Source of the DNA: Chryseobacterium sp. T16E-39
GTDB taxonomy: Bacteria; Bacteroidota; Bacteroidia; Flavobacteriales; Weeksellaceae
NCBI RefSeq assembly: GCF_002216065.1
Contig: NZ_CP022282.1
Span: 2,046,001-2,110,000 of the forward strand
Length of the DNA: 64,000 bases
Direction: 5' to 3'
The position numbers and the translations under genes were made by a program. The notes under the pieces are model-generated. The model was not told where the DNA came from. It did not search any database and saw only the letters and a list, made by a program, of their open reading frames with translations. Shown here in pieces: positions 35,549 to 44,515 of this stretch (position 1 is the stretch's first letter; each line of letters starts with the position of its first letter).

Positions 35549-36391
35549 TTAATTGGAAGTATGTGAACCCTCCCAACCTATAATTAGTTGCTTTCTGTCA
35601 CTTCCCCAATGATAACCGCCAAGATTTCCAGAAGATTGAATAACGCGGTGGCAAGGAATAAGAAAGGCTACAGGATTGCTTCCTATCGCGGTACCGACTG
35701 CCCTGTAAGCTTTGGGACTATTTATTTTTTCTGCAAGACTTCCATAGGTTGATAATTTCCCCATTGGAATACTAAGAAGACTTTCCCAGACCTTAAGTTG
35801 AAAATCGGTCCCTTTAAGATGAAGTTTTACTGTATTAAGCCTATTCCAGTCTTTATTAAAGATGGACAAGGCATTTTTTTGAAGTTCGTCCTGTTTTTCA
35901 AAAAAAGAAGCATTAGGAAATTGAGTTTTCAAATTCCCTAATGCTGTTTCTTTATCATTTTCGAAAGCCAAATGGCAGATTCCCTTTTCAGTGGAGGCTA
36001 CGATTATATTTCCAAACGGGCTTTCTGAAAAGTTATAGTTGATCACCAGACTTTTCCCTCCGTTTTTATATTCTGCCGGAGACATTCCTTCTATTTTTAC
36101 AAACAGATCATGAAGTCTGCTTGTACTGGAAAAGCCAGTTTCAAAAGCGGCATCAAATATGCTGAGCTTTTCTTCTTTTAATAAACCTTTAGCATGCTCA
36201 AGACTTATGAACTGCAAGAATTTTTTCGGACTTGTACCTGCCCAATCTGTAAATATCTTTTGAAAATGGGTAGGACTCAGATGTATTTTCTCCGCCACTT
36301 CCTCCAGACTTGGCTGAAGCTTAAAATTGCTTTGGATATATTCTATTGCCTTAGCAATTCTGTTATAATCTATTTGACTTTGTGTAGACAT
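35549..36391 (-). CDS. ada: AraC-type regulator fused to methylated-DNA-cysteine S-methyltransferase
   Basis: A 280-residue fusion. An AraC-family double HTH (about 8-105) precedes an Ogt/MGMT domain with the active-site motif IPCHRV (Cys247) and the KVWESLLSIPMGKLSTY region. It transfers O6-alkyl groups from guanine to its own cysteine and may regulate the operon. The N-terminal Ada zinc/phosphotriester domain of E. coli Ada is absent, so it cannot sense methylphosphotriesters in the classic way. An in-frame ATG at 36421 would add 10 residues; I prefer 36391, before the family's SQxDYxRI start. The methyltransferase and alkB-like genes follow. Confidence 0.88.
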   Translation of the reverse strand: MSTQSQIDYNRIAKAIEYIQSNFKLQPSLEEVAEKIHLSPTHFQKIFTDWAGTSPKKFLQFISLEHAKGLLKEEKLSIFDAAFETGFSSTSRLHDLFVKIEGMSPAEYKNGGKSLVINYNFSESPFGNIIVASTEKGICHLAFENDKETALGNLKTQFPNASFFEKQDELQKNALSIFNKDWNRLNTVKLHLKGTDFQLKVWESLLSIPMGKLSTYGSLAEKINSPKAYRAVGTAIGSNPVAFLIPCHRVIQSSGNLGGYHWGSDRKQLIIGWEGSHTSN

Positions 36392-36459
36392 ATCTTTGTA
36401 TTTTATCTCACAAATTTCCAAAGAAAACTTCGCAGAAAAAATCCGATTCTTGCGGAATT

Positions 36460-37314
36460 TTAGTCTTTGCTGATGTGATAGTAAGCTAACATTTTATAAT
36501 ATAACTTAGCCGCCAGAAAAGCACTTGGCTTAGCCATTGGAGAATCCATTAATTCTACAATATCAAAAGCAACTACATTACATTTTTCAAATACCATTCT
36601 CAATAGTTCCAATGTAGGATACCACTGTAAACCTCCAGGCTCAGGAGTCCCTGTTGATGGACAAATTGAAGGATCAAAAGCATCTAAATCGATGGTGATA
36701 TATACATTCCCGGAAACCTTCTCCAATACATCATTGATCCAGTTATCATTTACTGCAATTTCATGAGCAAAGAATACTTGTCCTTCCGGCAAATACTGAT
36801 ATTCTTCAATATCCATAGATCGGATTCCCACCTGAACCAGATTATGTTTCTGGCTAGCTTCATATACTGCACAAGCATGATTAGAAGTAGATCCGTGAAA
36901 TTCCGGACGTAGATCCGTATGAGCATCCAATTGTAATACAGTTAGATTTTCATATTTTTCACCTACAGCACGGATAGAACCAATAGAAACAGAATGCTCT
37001 CCCCCAAAAAGAGTAAATAATTTTCCATCATTTTCCAGAAGGTCCTTTGTTTTCTGGTATACTGCTTCTGTCATAGCCTCAGGCGTAGAGTTTTCAGAAA
37101 CTTCACCTGCCAAATACACTCCGTCCAGATATGGTTCTGTTCCTGTTTCAATATCATAAAGCTCCATATTTTCAGAAGCGTCAAGGAATAATGCAGGACC
37201 TTTATCAGCTCCTTTACCCCATGTTGAAGTTCCGTCATAAGGAACTGTAACCAACATTACTTTTGAATTTTCTAATGATGCATTTTCTTCAGGAATTCCC
37301 GCGTATGTTTTCAT
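36460..37314 (-). CDS. speB: Agmatinase
   Basis: A 284-residue ureohydrolase with all manganese ligands: His107 in GGEHS, Asp130/His132/Asp134 in DAHTD, and Asp209/Asp211 in DLDAFDP. The substrate-side SIGSIRAV and SNHACAV segments also fit agmatinase. It hydrolyses agmatine to putrescine and urea. An arginine decarboxylase gene lies 900 bp further on (same strand, separated by a plus-strand HAD gene), so together they make putrescine from arginine. Confidence 0.93.
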   Translation of the reverse strand: MKTYAGIPEENASLENSKVMLVTVPYDGTSTWGKGADKGPALFLDASENMELYDIETGTEPYLDGVYLAGEVSENSTPEAMTEAVYQKTKDLLENDGKLFTLFGGEHSVSIGSIRAVGEKYENLTVLQLDAHTDLRPEFHGSTSNHACAVYEASQKHNLVQVGIRSMDIEEYQYLPEGQVFFAHEIAVNDNWINDVLEKVSGNVYITIDLDAFDPSICPSTGTPEPGGLQWYPTLELLRMVFEKCNVVAFDIVELMDSPMAKPSAFLAAKLYYKMLAYYHISKD

Positions 37315-37461
37315 GCTTTTATTTAAAAATTAAATGATTTAAAAATTTGAAATATTTCCGACAAAGATACAAAGAACTTAGAACTCGGAAGCAAGAGGCC
37401 GGAAGTTTTGAATCGAAATCTTTAAATCCTTTAATTTTTAAATCTTTAAATTTTTAATCCC

Positions 37462-37469
37462 TATTTTTG
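37462..37469 (+). promoter_or_regulatory. TAnnTTTG -7 element upstream of the HAD gene
   Basis: TATTTTTG followed by CA lies 17 bp before the ATG at 37486. This is a standard flavobacterial -7 element. The -33 TTTG is not obvious. Confidence 0.5.
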
Positions 37470-37485
37470 CACTCAAAATTTTAAT

Positions 37486-38148
37486 ATGTCCTTAAAAGCG
37501 GTACTTTTCGATATGGATGGAGTCATTGTAGACACAGAACCATTGCACAGAAAAGCTTATTTCAAAATGTTTGAAGATCTTAATATTGACGTTTCGGAAG
37601 ACCTTTACACTTCATTCACCGGATATTCCACTAAAAAAGTTTGTGAAATATTAATTCAGACATACGGACTCAACAATACCTATCAGGAACTTAGCGATAT
37701 AAAAAGGAATTATTTTAAAGAGTATTTCTACCATGATCCTGATTTTGATCTGATACCGGGAGTAAGAAAACTTATTACCCACTATTATGACAACCAAATC
37801 CAGCTCATTGTAGCCTCCTCTGCAAGTATGGTAACCATCAATATGGTTTTTGAGAAGTTCGAACTAGAGAAGTATTTCAATGGAAAAGTGAGTGGTGCTG
37901 AGCTTAAAGAATCAAAACCCCATCCTGAAGTTTTTCTTTTAGCAGCAGAAAAGGCTAATGTACCCAAACAGAACTGTATGGTGATTGAGGATTCAACTAA
38001 TGGAATTTTAGCAGCTCATAATGCAGAGATTTTTTGTGCAGCCTATAAAAGTGAACATTCAATAAATCAGGACTATACTTTAGCTAACATTACCGTTTCA
38101 GATTACACAGAACTGGAACTGGATAACATTTCAAATTACTTTATATAA
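37486..38148 (+). CDS. HAD-family phosphatase / beta-phosphoglucomutase-like
   Basis: A 220-residue HAD hydrolase of subfamily IA. The nucleophile Asp9 and acid/base Asp11 lie in LFDMDGVIVDTEPLH. The catalytic Thr/Ser lies in IVASSAS, Lys in KESKPHPEVF, and the acidic pair in MVIEDSTNGI. The cap domain is helical (about 17-80). It is probably a sugar-phosphate mutase or phosphatase; the substrate is not determined. It sits alone between speA and speB on the opposite strand, with a TAnnTTTG element 17 bp upstream. Confidence 0.88.
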   Translation: MSLKAVLFDMDGVIVDTEPLHRKAYFKMFEDLNIDVSEDLYTSFTGYSTKKVCEILIQTYGLNNTYQELSDIKRNYFKEYFYHDPDFDLIPGVRKLITHYYDNQIQLIVASSASMVTINMVFEKFELEKYFNGKVSGAELKESKPHPEVFLLAAEKANVPKQNCMVIEDSTNGILAAHNAEIFCAAYKSEHSINQDYTLANITVSDYTELELDNISNYFI

Positions 38149-38151
38149 TAG

Positions 38152-38180
38152 AAAAAGGTTCTCAGTCGAGAACCTTTTTT
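38152..38180 (+). terminator. Intrinsic terminator between the HAD and speA genes
   Basis: AAAAAGGTTCTC (38152-38163) and GAGAACCTTTTT (38168-38179) around AGTC. The stem shares GGTTCTC/GAGAACC with the hairpins at 34.1 kb. It can act on both strands. Confidence 0.88.
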
Positions 38181-38199
38181 ATGTTGATCTGTTAGTTTA

Positions 38200-39591
38200 T
38201 CAGTAACCTAAAAGCTTAAGAACATCTTCCGGTTCCTGTCTTTCACGGAATATTTCATATTGGAATTCTCCGTTTTCATCTTTCTGAATAAGGATGTGTC
38301 TGGGCTGCGGCATCAAACAGTGATGAACACCTCCGTAACCTCCGATTGTTTCCTGATATGCTCCTGTATGGAAGAACCCAATATACAGTGGTTTTGTATC
38401 ACTGAAAACCGGCAAATAGATCGCATTGGTATGCTGTTCAGAGTTGTAATAATCATCTGAATCACAAGTTAAACCACCAAGGAAAACCCTCTCATAGGTA
38501 TCTTCCCAACGGTTTAGAGGAAGCATGATAAAGTGTCTTGAAATTGCCCACGTATCTGGAAGTGTAGTCATGAATGATGAATCGATCATATTCCATTTTT
38601 CTCTGTCGTTCTGACGTTTTTGAGAAATAATCTTATATAGATTAGCCCCACTTTCCCCTACTGTGAAGCTTCCAAATTCTGTATAGATATTCGGTTCTTC
38701 TACACCTTCTTCCTCACAGAATTTTTTAATCTGAGAAACGATTTCTTCAACCATGTACTGGTAGTCGTAATCGAAATTTAAAGATGTTTTAATAGGGAAA
38801 CCTCCTCCAATATTCAATGAATCCACCTCTGGTGCAATTTTTTTCAATCGGGCATAAACGCGGAGACATTTATACAATTCATTCCAGTAATACGCTGTAT
38901 CTTTTATCCCTGTATTAATGAAGAAGTGAAGCATTTTCAATCTTGCATTCGGGTGTTCAGCAATTTTCTGACTGTAATAAGGGATGATATCTTTATATCC
39001 GATTCCTAATCTTGAGGTATAAAATTCGAATTTTGGTTCTTCTTCAGAAGCTATTCTTATCCCAATATCAAAAGTACTGTCAATACTTTCCGTAAGCTTA
39101 TCAAGTTCTCTGTAATTGTCTAAGATTGGCGTAATATTTTCAAAGCCGCTATTGATCATTTCTGAAATCTTCGCCAGATAATCATCGGTTTTAAATCCAT
39201 TACAGATCACCTCAATATTTTTATCTACCTTCCCTTTTTTGTAAAGAGATCTTACAATATCCATATCATAAGCCGAAGACGTTTCGATTGAAATATCGTT
39301 TTTCAGCGCTTCTTCAATAACAAAATTAAAATGACTGGATTTCGTACAGTAGCAGTATCTGTAATTTTTCTTATATTCGATTTTCTCAAAAGCCTCTTTG
39401 AACCAGCTTTTTGCTTTTTGAATATTTTGAGAAATCTTCGGGAGGTAACTAACCTTTAAAGGCGTTCCAAACTTTTCAACAACTTCCATCAGTGGAATAT
39501 CGTGAAACAACAAATTGTTCTCAGAAACATTAAATTCTTCCGTTGGAAAATATAATGTCTGATCAATAAGTTCCGAGTATTTTATTTTCAT
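38200..39591 (-). CDS. speA: Biosynthetic arginine decarboxylase (fold III PLP enzyme)
   Basis: A 463-residue PLP-dependent decarboxylase with an alanine-racemase-type barrel. The likely PLP lysine is Lys84 in YCYCTKSSHF. Further landmarks are SAYDMDIVRSL, DSLNIGGGFP and GGLTCDSDDYY near the C-terminus, with the substrate/PLP-binding GFFHTGAYQETIGGYG. It makes agmatine from arginine. It is shorter than E. coli SpeA (about 650), as is usual in Bacteroidota. Agmatinase is encoded about 0.9 kb away. Confidence 0.85.
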   Translation of the reverse strand: MKIKYSELIDQTLYFPTEEFNVSENNLLFHDIPLMEVVEKFGTPLKVSYLPKISQNIQKAKSWFKEAFEKIEYKKNYRYCYCTKSSHFNFVIEEALKNDISIETSSAYDMDIVRSLYKKGKVDKNIEVICNGFKTDDYLAKISEMINSGFENITPILDNYRELDKLTESIDSTFDIGIRIASEEEPKFEFYTSRLGIGYKDIIPYYSQKIAEHPNARLKMLHFFINTGIKDTAYYWNELYKCLRVYARLKKIAPEVDSLNIGGGFPIKTSLNFDYDYQYMVEEIVSQIKKFCEEEGVEEPNIYTEFGSFTVGESGANLYKIISQKRQNDREKWNMIDSSFMTTLPDTWAISRHFIMLPLNRWEDTYERVFLGGLTCDSDDYYNSEQHTNAIYLPVFSDTKPLYIGFFHTGAYQETIGGYGGVHHCLMPQPRHILIQKDENGEFQYEIFRERQEPEDVLKLLGY

Positions 39592-39721
39592 TTTTTAGCA
39601 AGTGAATTAAGAATGCAAAATTGCTAAAAAAGTTTGATTTTTTGATGTTAAAATTATTATAATTTTCACGGGTTCTCCTGAAAGGCCCTGTGCAAAACCA
39701 CAATGATAATTTCTTTATTTA

Positions 39722-40594
39722 TTAATATGTAAACTTACGAATGTAGAATTCTCTTTTATCGTCAGAAATCCCCAACACCTTTTGAATATAAACATCCGTA
39801 GAACCGTATTTATTGTCAATTTCGTTAAATGCTGCATCCAGATAATCGCTCTCAATCCAGCTTAATTTTTCCAGTACTTTTATATCCATTTTAGGATATA
39901 GAAAATGTAAGTTATTAGCAAGTCGAAGCCTCTTTAATACAAGTTTTTGTCTAAAATTATTTGATAAAAGATAATCATTGTAAATCGTTGCTTTATCAAA
40001 TTTCAATATGGTTAAGATAAGGGCAGTAATAATTCCCGTTCTATCTTTACCTGCAGTACAATGATATAAAACAGGCTGATTTGAATCTAAAATTTCTGTA
40101 ATGATCTTTTTTATGGTCTCTGGATTTTCTGTCACATACTCCTTATAAAAATCAATCATCCTTTTATCAGCATCCTGAGCATTAACCTTACCCTTTAAAA
40201 CTAATTTTTTAGCTTGTGATAATTGATCTCCCTGATCTTCAAAAGCTGAATATTTTTTATACATAAGATTTGTGGGAAGTTGATCTGGATTGGCCGTAAT
40301 TTCTCTGTCATTTCTAAGATCAATAACCTCTTTAATCCCTAATTTTTGAAATTTATCAAAAGATTTTTTCTTAAGATTATTAAGATGTCCACTTCTGTAA
40401 AATACACCTTTCCGCAATGTTTTTCCGTCAGAATTTTTAATATCTCCGACTGTTCTAAAGTTGTGTACCTTTTTTATGTGCAGCTTTTCTGGTTCGTTTT
40501 TGCCGTATTCGGGCACTGTGAAATTTTGGGTTTTACAGGAGAAAACACAGAGTGCCATGATCAGCAGAAAGGATATTTTGAGTAATTTTTTCAA
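39722..40594 (-). CDS. Tyrosine/dual-specificity phosphatase-like lipoprotein
   Basis: A 290-residue protein with a lipoprotein signal (lipobox FSC at about Cys20) and a Tyr_phosphatase3-like domain. The phosphate-binding signature HCTAGKDRTG contains the nucleophile Cys179 and Arg185. The general-acid loop lies near DLRNDRE. It is probably anchored in the periplasm or outer membrane and acts on phosphoproteins or lipids; the substrate is unknown. It is a single gene, convergent with nothing, with a repeat-rich gap upstream. Confidence 0.85.
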   Translation of the reverse strand: MKKLLKISFLLIMALCVFSCKTQNFTVPEYGKNEPEKLHIKKVHNFRTVGDIKNSDGKTLRKGVFYRSGHLNNLKKKSFDKFQKLGIKEVIDLRNDREITANPDQLPTNLMYKKYSAFEDQGDQLSQAKKLVLKGKVNAQDADKRMIDFYKEYVTENPETIKKIITEILDSNQPVLYHCTAGKDRTGIITALILTILKFDKATIYNDYLLSNNFRQKLVLKRLRLANNLHFLYPKMDIKVLEKLSWIESDYLDAAFNEIDNKYGSTDVYIQKVLGISDDKREFYIRKFTY

Positions 40595-40658
40595 TACGAT
40601 AAAAGTTTATTCACAAAAGGTACAAAAGTTTTTGGAGATTATTTAGCCATTAGGTTTT

Positions 40659-40709
40659 GGCTAAAGCCGGTTGAATATATGTATAATTATAAACGGGCTA
40701 AAGCCCGTT
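40659..40709. repeat. Pair of GGCTAAAGCC palindromes, REP-like intergenic element
   Basis: GGCTAAAGCC occurs twice in 50 bp: at 40659-40668 and within the longer palindrome AACGGGCTAAAGCCCGTT (40692-40709). Together they look like a dispersed bacterial interspersed mosaic-type repeat. I recall similar elements in flavobacterial genomes, but copy number cannot be checked here. The second stem could also act as a terminator for the thiamine pyrophosphokinase gene, although it lacks a T-run. Confidence 0.5.
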
Positions 40710-40736
40710 CCTGTTGATCGTATGAATTTCAATTTC

Positions 40737-41384
40737 TTAATATATTGCCGGATATTCTATTTCTTTACGTCCTACAAAAAATAGCAAATCACCTGATGCA
40801 TATTCAACAGAGACCTCATCTTCAATGGCAAAATTTCGTGTTCCTATTCTTGAAGTGATGCTTAAATTCCCATTTGCTAAAGGCCAGTTCAACCCTTTGG
40901 TGGTAATATTTTCTACAAATGGAAATGGATAAAGAGAGATCATTTTATTTTTGACCTGATTTACTTTAAAGCTTTTAGGAATAAAATAATATTCTGAAAA
41001 TTCATCATAGAATTTAAGATTCAATTGATCTTTAAATGAATAGGCAACTGTGAGGTTTCCCAGGAAATGATCTTGCTCTCCGCCACTTGCACCAAAAACA
41101 TCTACAGTACGAAATCCTTTCTCCAAGATAATTTCAAGAGCTTTATGAAAGTCCGTTTTATCCTGATCAAGGGTAAGAATAAACTTTTCCTGGTACACAT
41201 TTTCATCAGATCCTGTATGAGAATCAAAATCACCTGATATAAAATCTAATTGATCTAAAGAAAAATTCTGTTGTTTTAAATAATGAAATGCGCCGTCAGT
41301 ACAAGCAATTAAGCCATAATCATCTAAAGCTGGAAAGAATTTTGGAGGTTCTCCATTAATAAAAAGTAGCGCTTTATCTCTCAT
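40737..41384 (-). CDS. Thiamine pyrophosphokinase
   Basis: A 215-residue thiamin pyrophosphokinase. The catalytic domain shows LIACTDGAFHYL, ISGDFDSH and DQDKTDFHKAL, followed by GASGGEQDHFLGNL; these are the family's metal and diphosphate-binding motifs. A C-terminal beta domain (about 125-215) follows. It converts thiamine to thiamine diphosphate with ATP. Its start lies 11 bp inside the end of the cobalamin adenosyltransferase gene, so the two are translationally coupled. Confidence 0.9.
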   Translation of the reverse strand: MRDKALLFINGEPPKFFPALDDYGLIACTDGAFHYLKQQNFSLDQLDFISGDFDSHTGSDENVYQEKFILTLDQDKTDFHKALEIILEKGFRTVDVFGASGGEQDHFLGNLTVAYSFKDQLNLKFYDEFSEYYFIPKSFKVNQVKNKMISLYPFPFVENITTKGLNWPLANGNLSITSRIGTRNFAIEDEVSVEYASGDLLFFVGRKEIEYPAIY

Positions 41385-41943
41385 TCGGATTCCAATATTC
41401 TTCCGGTTCGTTATTTAATTTTGAAACGTACCGCGCCAAAACAAAGAGATAATCTGAAAGTCTGTTGAGGTATTTGATCAGTTCTGGACGTACCTCTTCT
41501 GCTTCATTCAGAAAAACAAGAGAGCGTTCTGCTCTTCTGCAAATCGTTCTTGCGGCATGTAAAAAAGTAGCAGCTCTACCTCCACCAGGAAGTATAAAAT
41601 ACTGCAGGGGTTCCAATTCTGTATCAAAATTATCCATCCACTGTTCAAGCTCTTCAATTTCAGTTTCTGAAATAATGAGTGGAAGACGGGATTTTCCGTT
41701 AGCAAGCATTAATTTATCTACTGGGGTCGCAGCTTCAGACCCTACTGTAAATAAATCAAACTGGATTTTCTTCAGCTGATGTAAAACTTCACTATCTTCA
41801 ATATGGCTTTTTGCAATACCGATAAAAGAATTCAGCTCATCTATATTTCCATAACTTTCTACCCTTGCACTGGCTTTCGAAACTCTTGTTCCGCCATAAA
41901 GGGCAGTTTGTCCTTTGTCTCCTGTTTTTGTATAAATTTTCAT
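41374..41943 (-). CDS. Cob(I)yrinic acid a,c-diamide adenosyltransferase (PduO type)
   Basis: A 189-residue PduO-type ATP:cobalamin adenosyltransferase. It has the signature YTKTGDKGQTALYGGTR at the N-terminus, SYGNIDELNSFIG at about 29-41, ILPGGG at about 117-122, and RRAERSLV at about 137-144. It makes adenosylcobalamin for B12-dependent enzymes. It overlaps the thiamine pyrophosphokinase gene by 11 bp. Both deal with cofactor activation, which explains the pairing. Confidence 0.92.
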   Translation of the reverse strand: MKIYTKTGDKGQTALYGGTRVSKASARVESYGNIDELNSFIGIAKSHIEDSEVLHQLKKIQFDLFTVGSEAATPVDKLMLANGKSRLPLIISETEIEELEQWMDNFDTELEPLQYFILPGGGRAATFLHAARTICRRAERSLVFLNEAEEVRPELIKYLNRLSDYLFVLARYVSKLNNEPEEYWNPNER

Positions 41944-42065
41944 AGTACTAAATTACTTTTTTAAAATTATCTCTACAAGACTTTAAAGTTTTGTTTTCTT
42001 TAGATCTTTTAAAAGTTTTCATTTATTCCATAAAAAATGGCCGATAAAAACCGACCACTCACAAA

Positions 42066-42647
42066 TTATTTATTTACCTCTACATATTGCAGCACCGTTC
42101 TGTTTTTAGAATTATAAATGATCGTACTGTTATTTGGAAATCTCTTCAATTTATAATATTCAATACTCTCATCATTCTTTATGTCATCTAATATACTTTG
42201 ATCAATAGTATTCTCAGGAAGAAACTTTTCGATAAAACTTATTTTGTCAACAATATTCTGTCCATCTACCTTACGGGCTTTTTTATCAGAACGAGCTTCA
42301 TCGGTAGTGGGCTGGCCTTCCAAAAAAGGAATCAGCTCTGCTTTATCTGCCTTATATTTAAAAATATATCCTTTCGCTCCATTAGGAAACACAAACTTCT
42401 TTCCAGTTTCAGCAGAAATAAATCCTCCTGAATTAGGGAAAACCTGATTGAACTGAATATCTTCGGAATTGGTAAGTGATTTTATAGATTCATTGACCGT
42501 TTTCTTCACTCTTTCTTCTACAGCCTGCTGAGTTTTTTGCTTCACCGTCTCTGTAGTTTCCTGAACGGTCTGATCTATTTTATCACTGATCTTATTACAA
42601 GCTAAAAGAGAACAAGCACTTGTAAGACTTAAAATAAGCTTCTTCAT
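42066..42647 (-). CDS. Unknown lipoprotein, 193 residues
   Basis: A lipoprotein signal (lipobox LLAC, Cys17) is followed by a long charged helix with Thr/Gln/Val repeats (about 20-60). A globular domain of about 120 residues then contains FPNGAKGYIFKYKADKAELI. No family recognised. It is a single gene whose nearest neighbours point away or elsewhere. Confidence 0.65.
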   Translation of the reverse strand: MKKLILSLTSACSLLACNKISDKIDQTVQETTETVKQKTQQAVEERVKKTVNESIKSLTNSEDIQFNQVFPNSGGFISAETGKKFVFPNGAKGYIFKYKADKAELIPFLEGQPTTDEARSDKKARKVDGQNIVDKISFIEKFLPENTIDQSILDDIKNDESIEYYKLKRFPNNSTIIYNSKNRTVLQYVEVNK

Positions 42648-42790
42648 TTCTCTGAAATTATAAATAATTATCTACTTGAGCAGTACTTCTACTCTCTAAA
42701 CGAAAAAATATGAATGATATTTTGAAATAAAAATAAATATTTTTTCACTCTTTAAAATCCTACTGACAATCTGTTGTCATCACCTCCTTC

Positions 42791-42798
42791 TATCTTTG
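42791..42798 (+). promoter_or_regulatory. TAnnTTTG -7 element upstream of the DinB-family gene
   Basis: TATCTTTG lies 31 bp before the ATG at 42830. A TTG at 42774-42776 is closer than the usual -33 spacing. Confidence 0.45.
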
Positions 42799-42829
42799 TA
42801 TCAACAATAACAAATAAAACAAAAATATT

Positions 42830-43321
42830 ATGACAACTACAGCCATCGCAACAAAACAATTTATGACATCTGAACAATTATTAGAACATTGGCAAGGGCA
42901 CAGAAATCTAACAAGAAGAGTGATTGAAGCTTTTCCTGAGAAAGAATTATTTGAATTTTCTGTTGCTGGAATGAGACCTTTCGCAAAATTAGCCTTAGAG
43001 TTGATCAGCATTGCCGGACCTGCCCTAAAAGGAATCAATGAAAAAAATATGGAGGCTTACAGTGAAGAAGGTTTTAATCCTACAACAAAAGAAGAAATTC
43101 TAAAAAAATGGGATGAGGAAACTGAAGTAATCAATCATTATTTCAATCAGATTTCTGAAGAGCGTATGCAGGAAACATTTAACCTATTTGGACAATATGA
43201 GTTTCCGGTTTATCAGAATATTCTTTACTTCATTGATAACGAAATCCATCATCGTGGACAAGGATATGTTTATTTAAGATCATTAGGAATTGAACCCCCA
43301 TTCTTCTGGGAGAGATTCTAA
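42830..43321 (+). CDS. DinB-family protein
   Basis: A 163-residue four-helix DinB-type protein. Metal-ligand-like histidines occur in HWQGHRN (about 20-26), INHYFNQI and NEIHHRGQGYVYLRSLG (about 138-154). DinB proteins are metal-binding helical bundles, often thiol transferases (bacillithiol-type) or stress-induced proteins of unknown function. Expression from a TAnnTTTG element 31 bp upstream is likely. Confidence 0.8.
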   Translation: MTTTAIATKQFMTSEQLLEHWQGHRNLTRRVIEAFPEKELFEFSVAGMRPFAKLALELISIAGPALKGINEKNMEAYSEEGFNPTTKEEILKKWDEETEVINHYFNQISEERMQETFNLFGQYEFPVYQNILYFIDNEIHHRGQGYVYLRSLGIEPPFFWERF

Positions 43322-43364
43322 TTCTCCTCCATCACTTTTCTATCAAATTATAAATTAAGCAACG

Positions 43365-43396
43365 CAAAAGCTTTCAGAAAAATCTGAAAGCTTTTG
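43365..43396. terminator. Bidirectional intrinsic terminator
   Basis: CAAAAGCTTTCAGA (43365-43378) and TCTGAAAGCTTTTG (43383-43396), perfect 14-bp arms around AAAA. It separates the convergent DinB-family and Ntn-hydrolase genes. Confidence 0.8.
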
Positions 43397-43403
43397 TCAT
43401 TTT

Positions 43404-44504
43404 TTAGCCCGGTAAAATATTTTTAAAAAAGCTTACAATATTCTCCTTAAGCTGAGTAAAAGCACTGGATGTACCGAACTCTTTGTTATCATACCCAATG
43501 GGGAATCCCTTTGCTACATATTCGTTATTTTTCTCTAAAGTAAGCGTCTGGAAATGATTATTTACCTTACCCAATTCATCTGTATGAATATCTAAAAACT
43601 TCACTGAGGCCTGCTTTGAAAAATCAAGTTTGTTGATATCGATCGTTTTTATTTCCTTTTTCAGATCGGAACGAAAATAGAGATTCATGTTTTTGACATC
43701 GATGACAGTCTGCCATTCTCCGGCATATACAGAATTGAGAATATTCCAGGCATAATCCACAGGCTTTTTATCATACTTGTAATTATTTAGCATGTAATAA
43801 GCCTTGTTATATCGCTCTTCCCATTTGTTTTGCTGGCTAAGGTCAAACTTTTCCTTCCCACCTAAAAAATCATATTTCTGAATATTGTCAAAATCCTTTT
43901 TATATTGATTATTACATAAAACAGGCATTGGCATATCTTTACCCGCAATTACTTTGTATTTCCCATTCAGCAGTGCAATATTTGCCGTATTTCCTTTAGC
44001 ATCACTCAGAAAAAAATGGCTTCCTCCTGCATTTGGCCACCAATCTATATTGGGACCTTCATTCAAGTGATCTACAACTTCCTGTACCGATTTGTAATTA
44101 TCTAATTGATATTGTATCCATTGTGCCCAAAACATATTGGGTTGTGTTGGGTTAAATACTTTTGTCGTTTCGTCCAGTGAAAGCTCAACCAAAAAAAGTC
44201 CTTTTTCGTTTACTCCATAGCATGGAAAATCATATCCAAGAAGATTAAAGGTAACAGAACCGTATTGAGAATCCCAATTCTTTGCTGCATTCAAATTGTT
44301 GGTCGTAAGATTCTCCCAACTGATATTCCTTTTGGAAACCCCACGTTTGTTCACCACGATCATCCCCGGCATTGTTTTCCAATTCTCATTGAAACCTACT
44401 ACACAATAATCATTTCCTTTTAATAAAAATGCTGAACAAGCAGAAGCCAAAGTACAAGATGTAATGGCCAACAGAAGTAGACAGCGTGAAAATAAATATT
44501 TCAT
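43404..44504 (-). CDS. Choloylglycine hydrolase/penicillin acylase V-like Ntn hydrolase
   Basis: A 366-residue linear amide C-N hydrolase. A signal peptide ends SA just before Cys23 (CSAFLLKGNDY), so signal cleavage would expose the N-terminal cysteine nucleophile of Ntn hydrolases. Asn and Arg residues of the family appear in VGFNENWK and FNLLGYDFPCYGVNEKGL. It acts in the periplasm on acyl amides such as bile salts, penicillin V or N-acyl-homoserine lactones; the substrate cannot be told. A YafY/WYL regulator gene lies 11 bp upstream on the same strand and may control it. Confidence 0.85.
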   Translation of the reverse strand: MKYLFSRCLLLLAITSCTLASACSAFLLKGNDYCVVGFNENWKTMPGMIVVNKRGVSKRNISWENLTTNNLNAAKNWDSQYGSVTFNLLGYDFPCYGVNEKGLFLVELSLDETTKVFNPTQPNMFWAQWIQYQLDNYKSVQEVVDHLNEGPNIDWWPNAGGSHFFLSDAKGNTANIALLNGKYKVIAGKDMPMPVLCNNQYKKDFDNIQKYDFLGGKEKFDLSQQNKWEERYNKAYYMLNNYKYDKKPVDYAWNILNSVYAGEWQTVIDVKNMNLYFRSDLKKEIKTIDINKLDFSKQASVKFLDIHTDELGKVNNHFQTLTLEKNNEYVAKGFPIGYDNKEFGTSSAFTQLKENIVSFFKNILPG

Positions 44505-44515
44505 AATCTTTTAGT

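Noticed and set aside
40692-40709. Simple terminator for the thiamine pyrophosphokinase gene
   Set aside because: No T-run follows on either strand, and a second related palindrome nearby favours a repeat element; a terminator role is not excluded.
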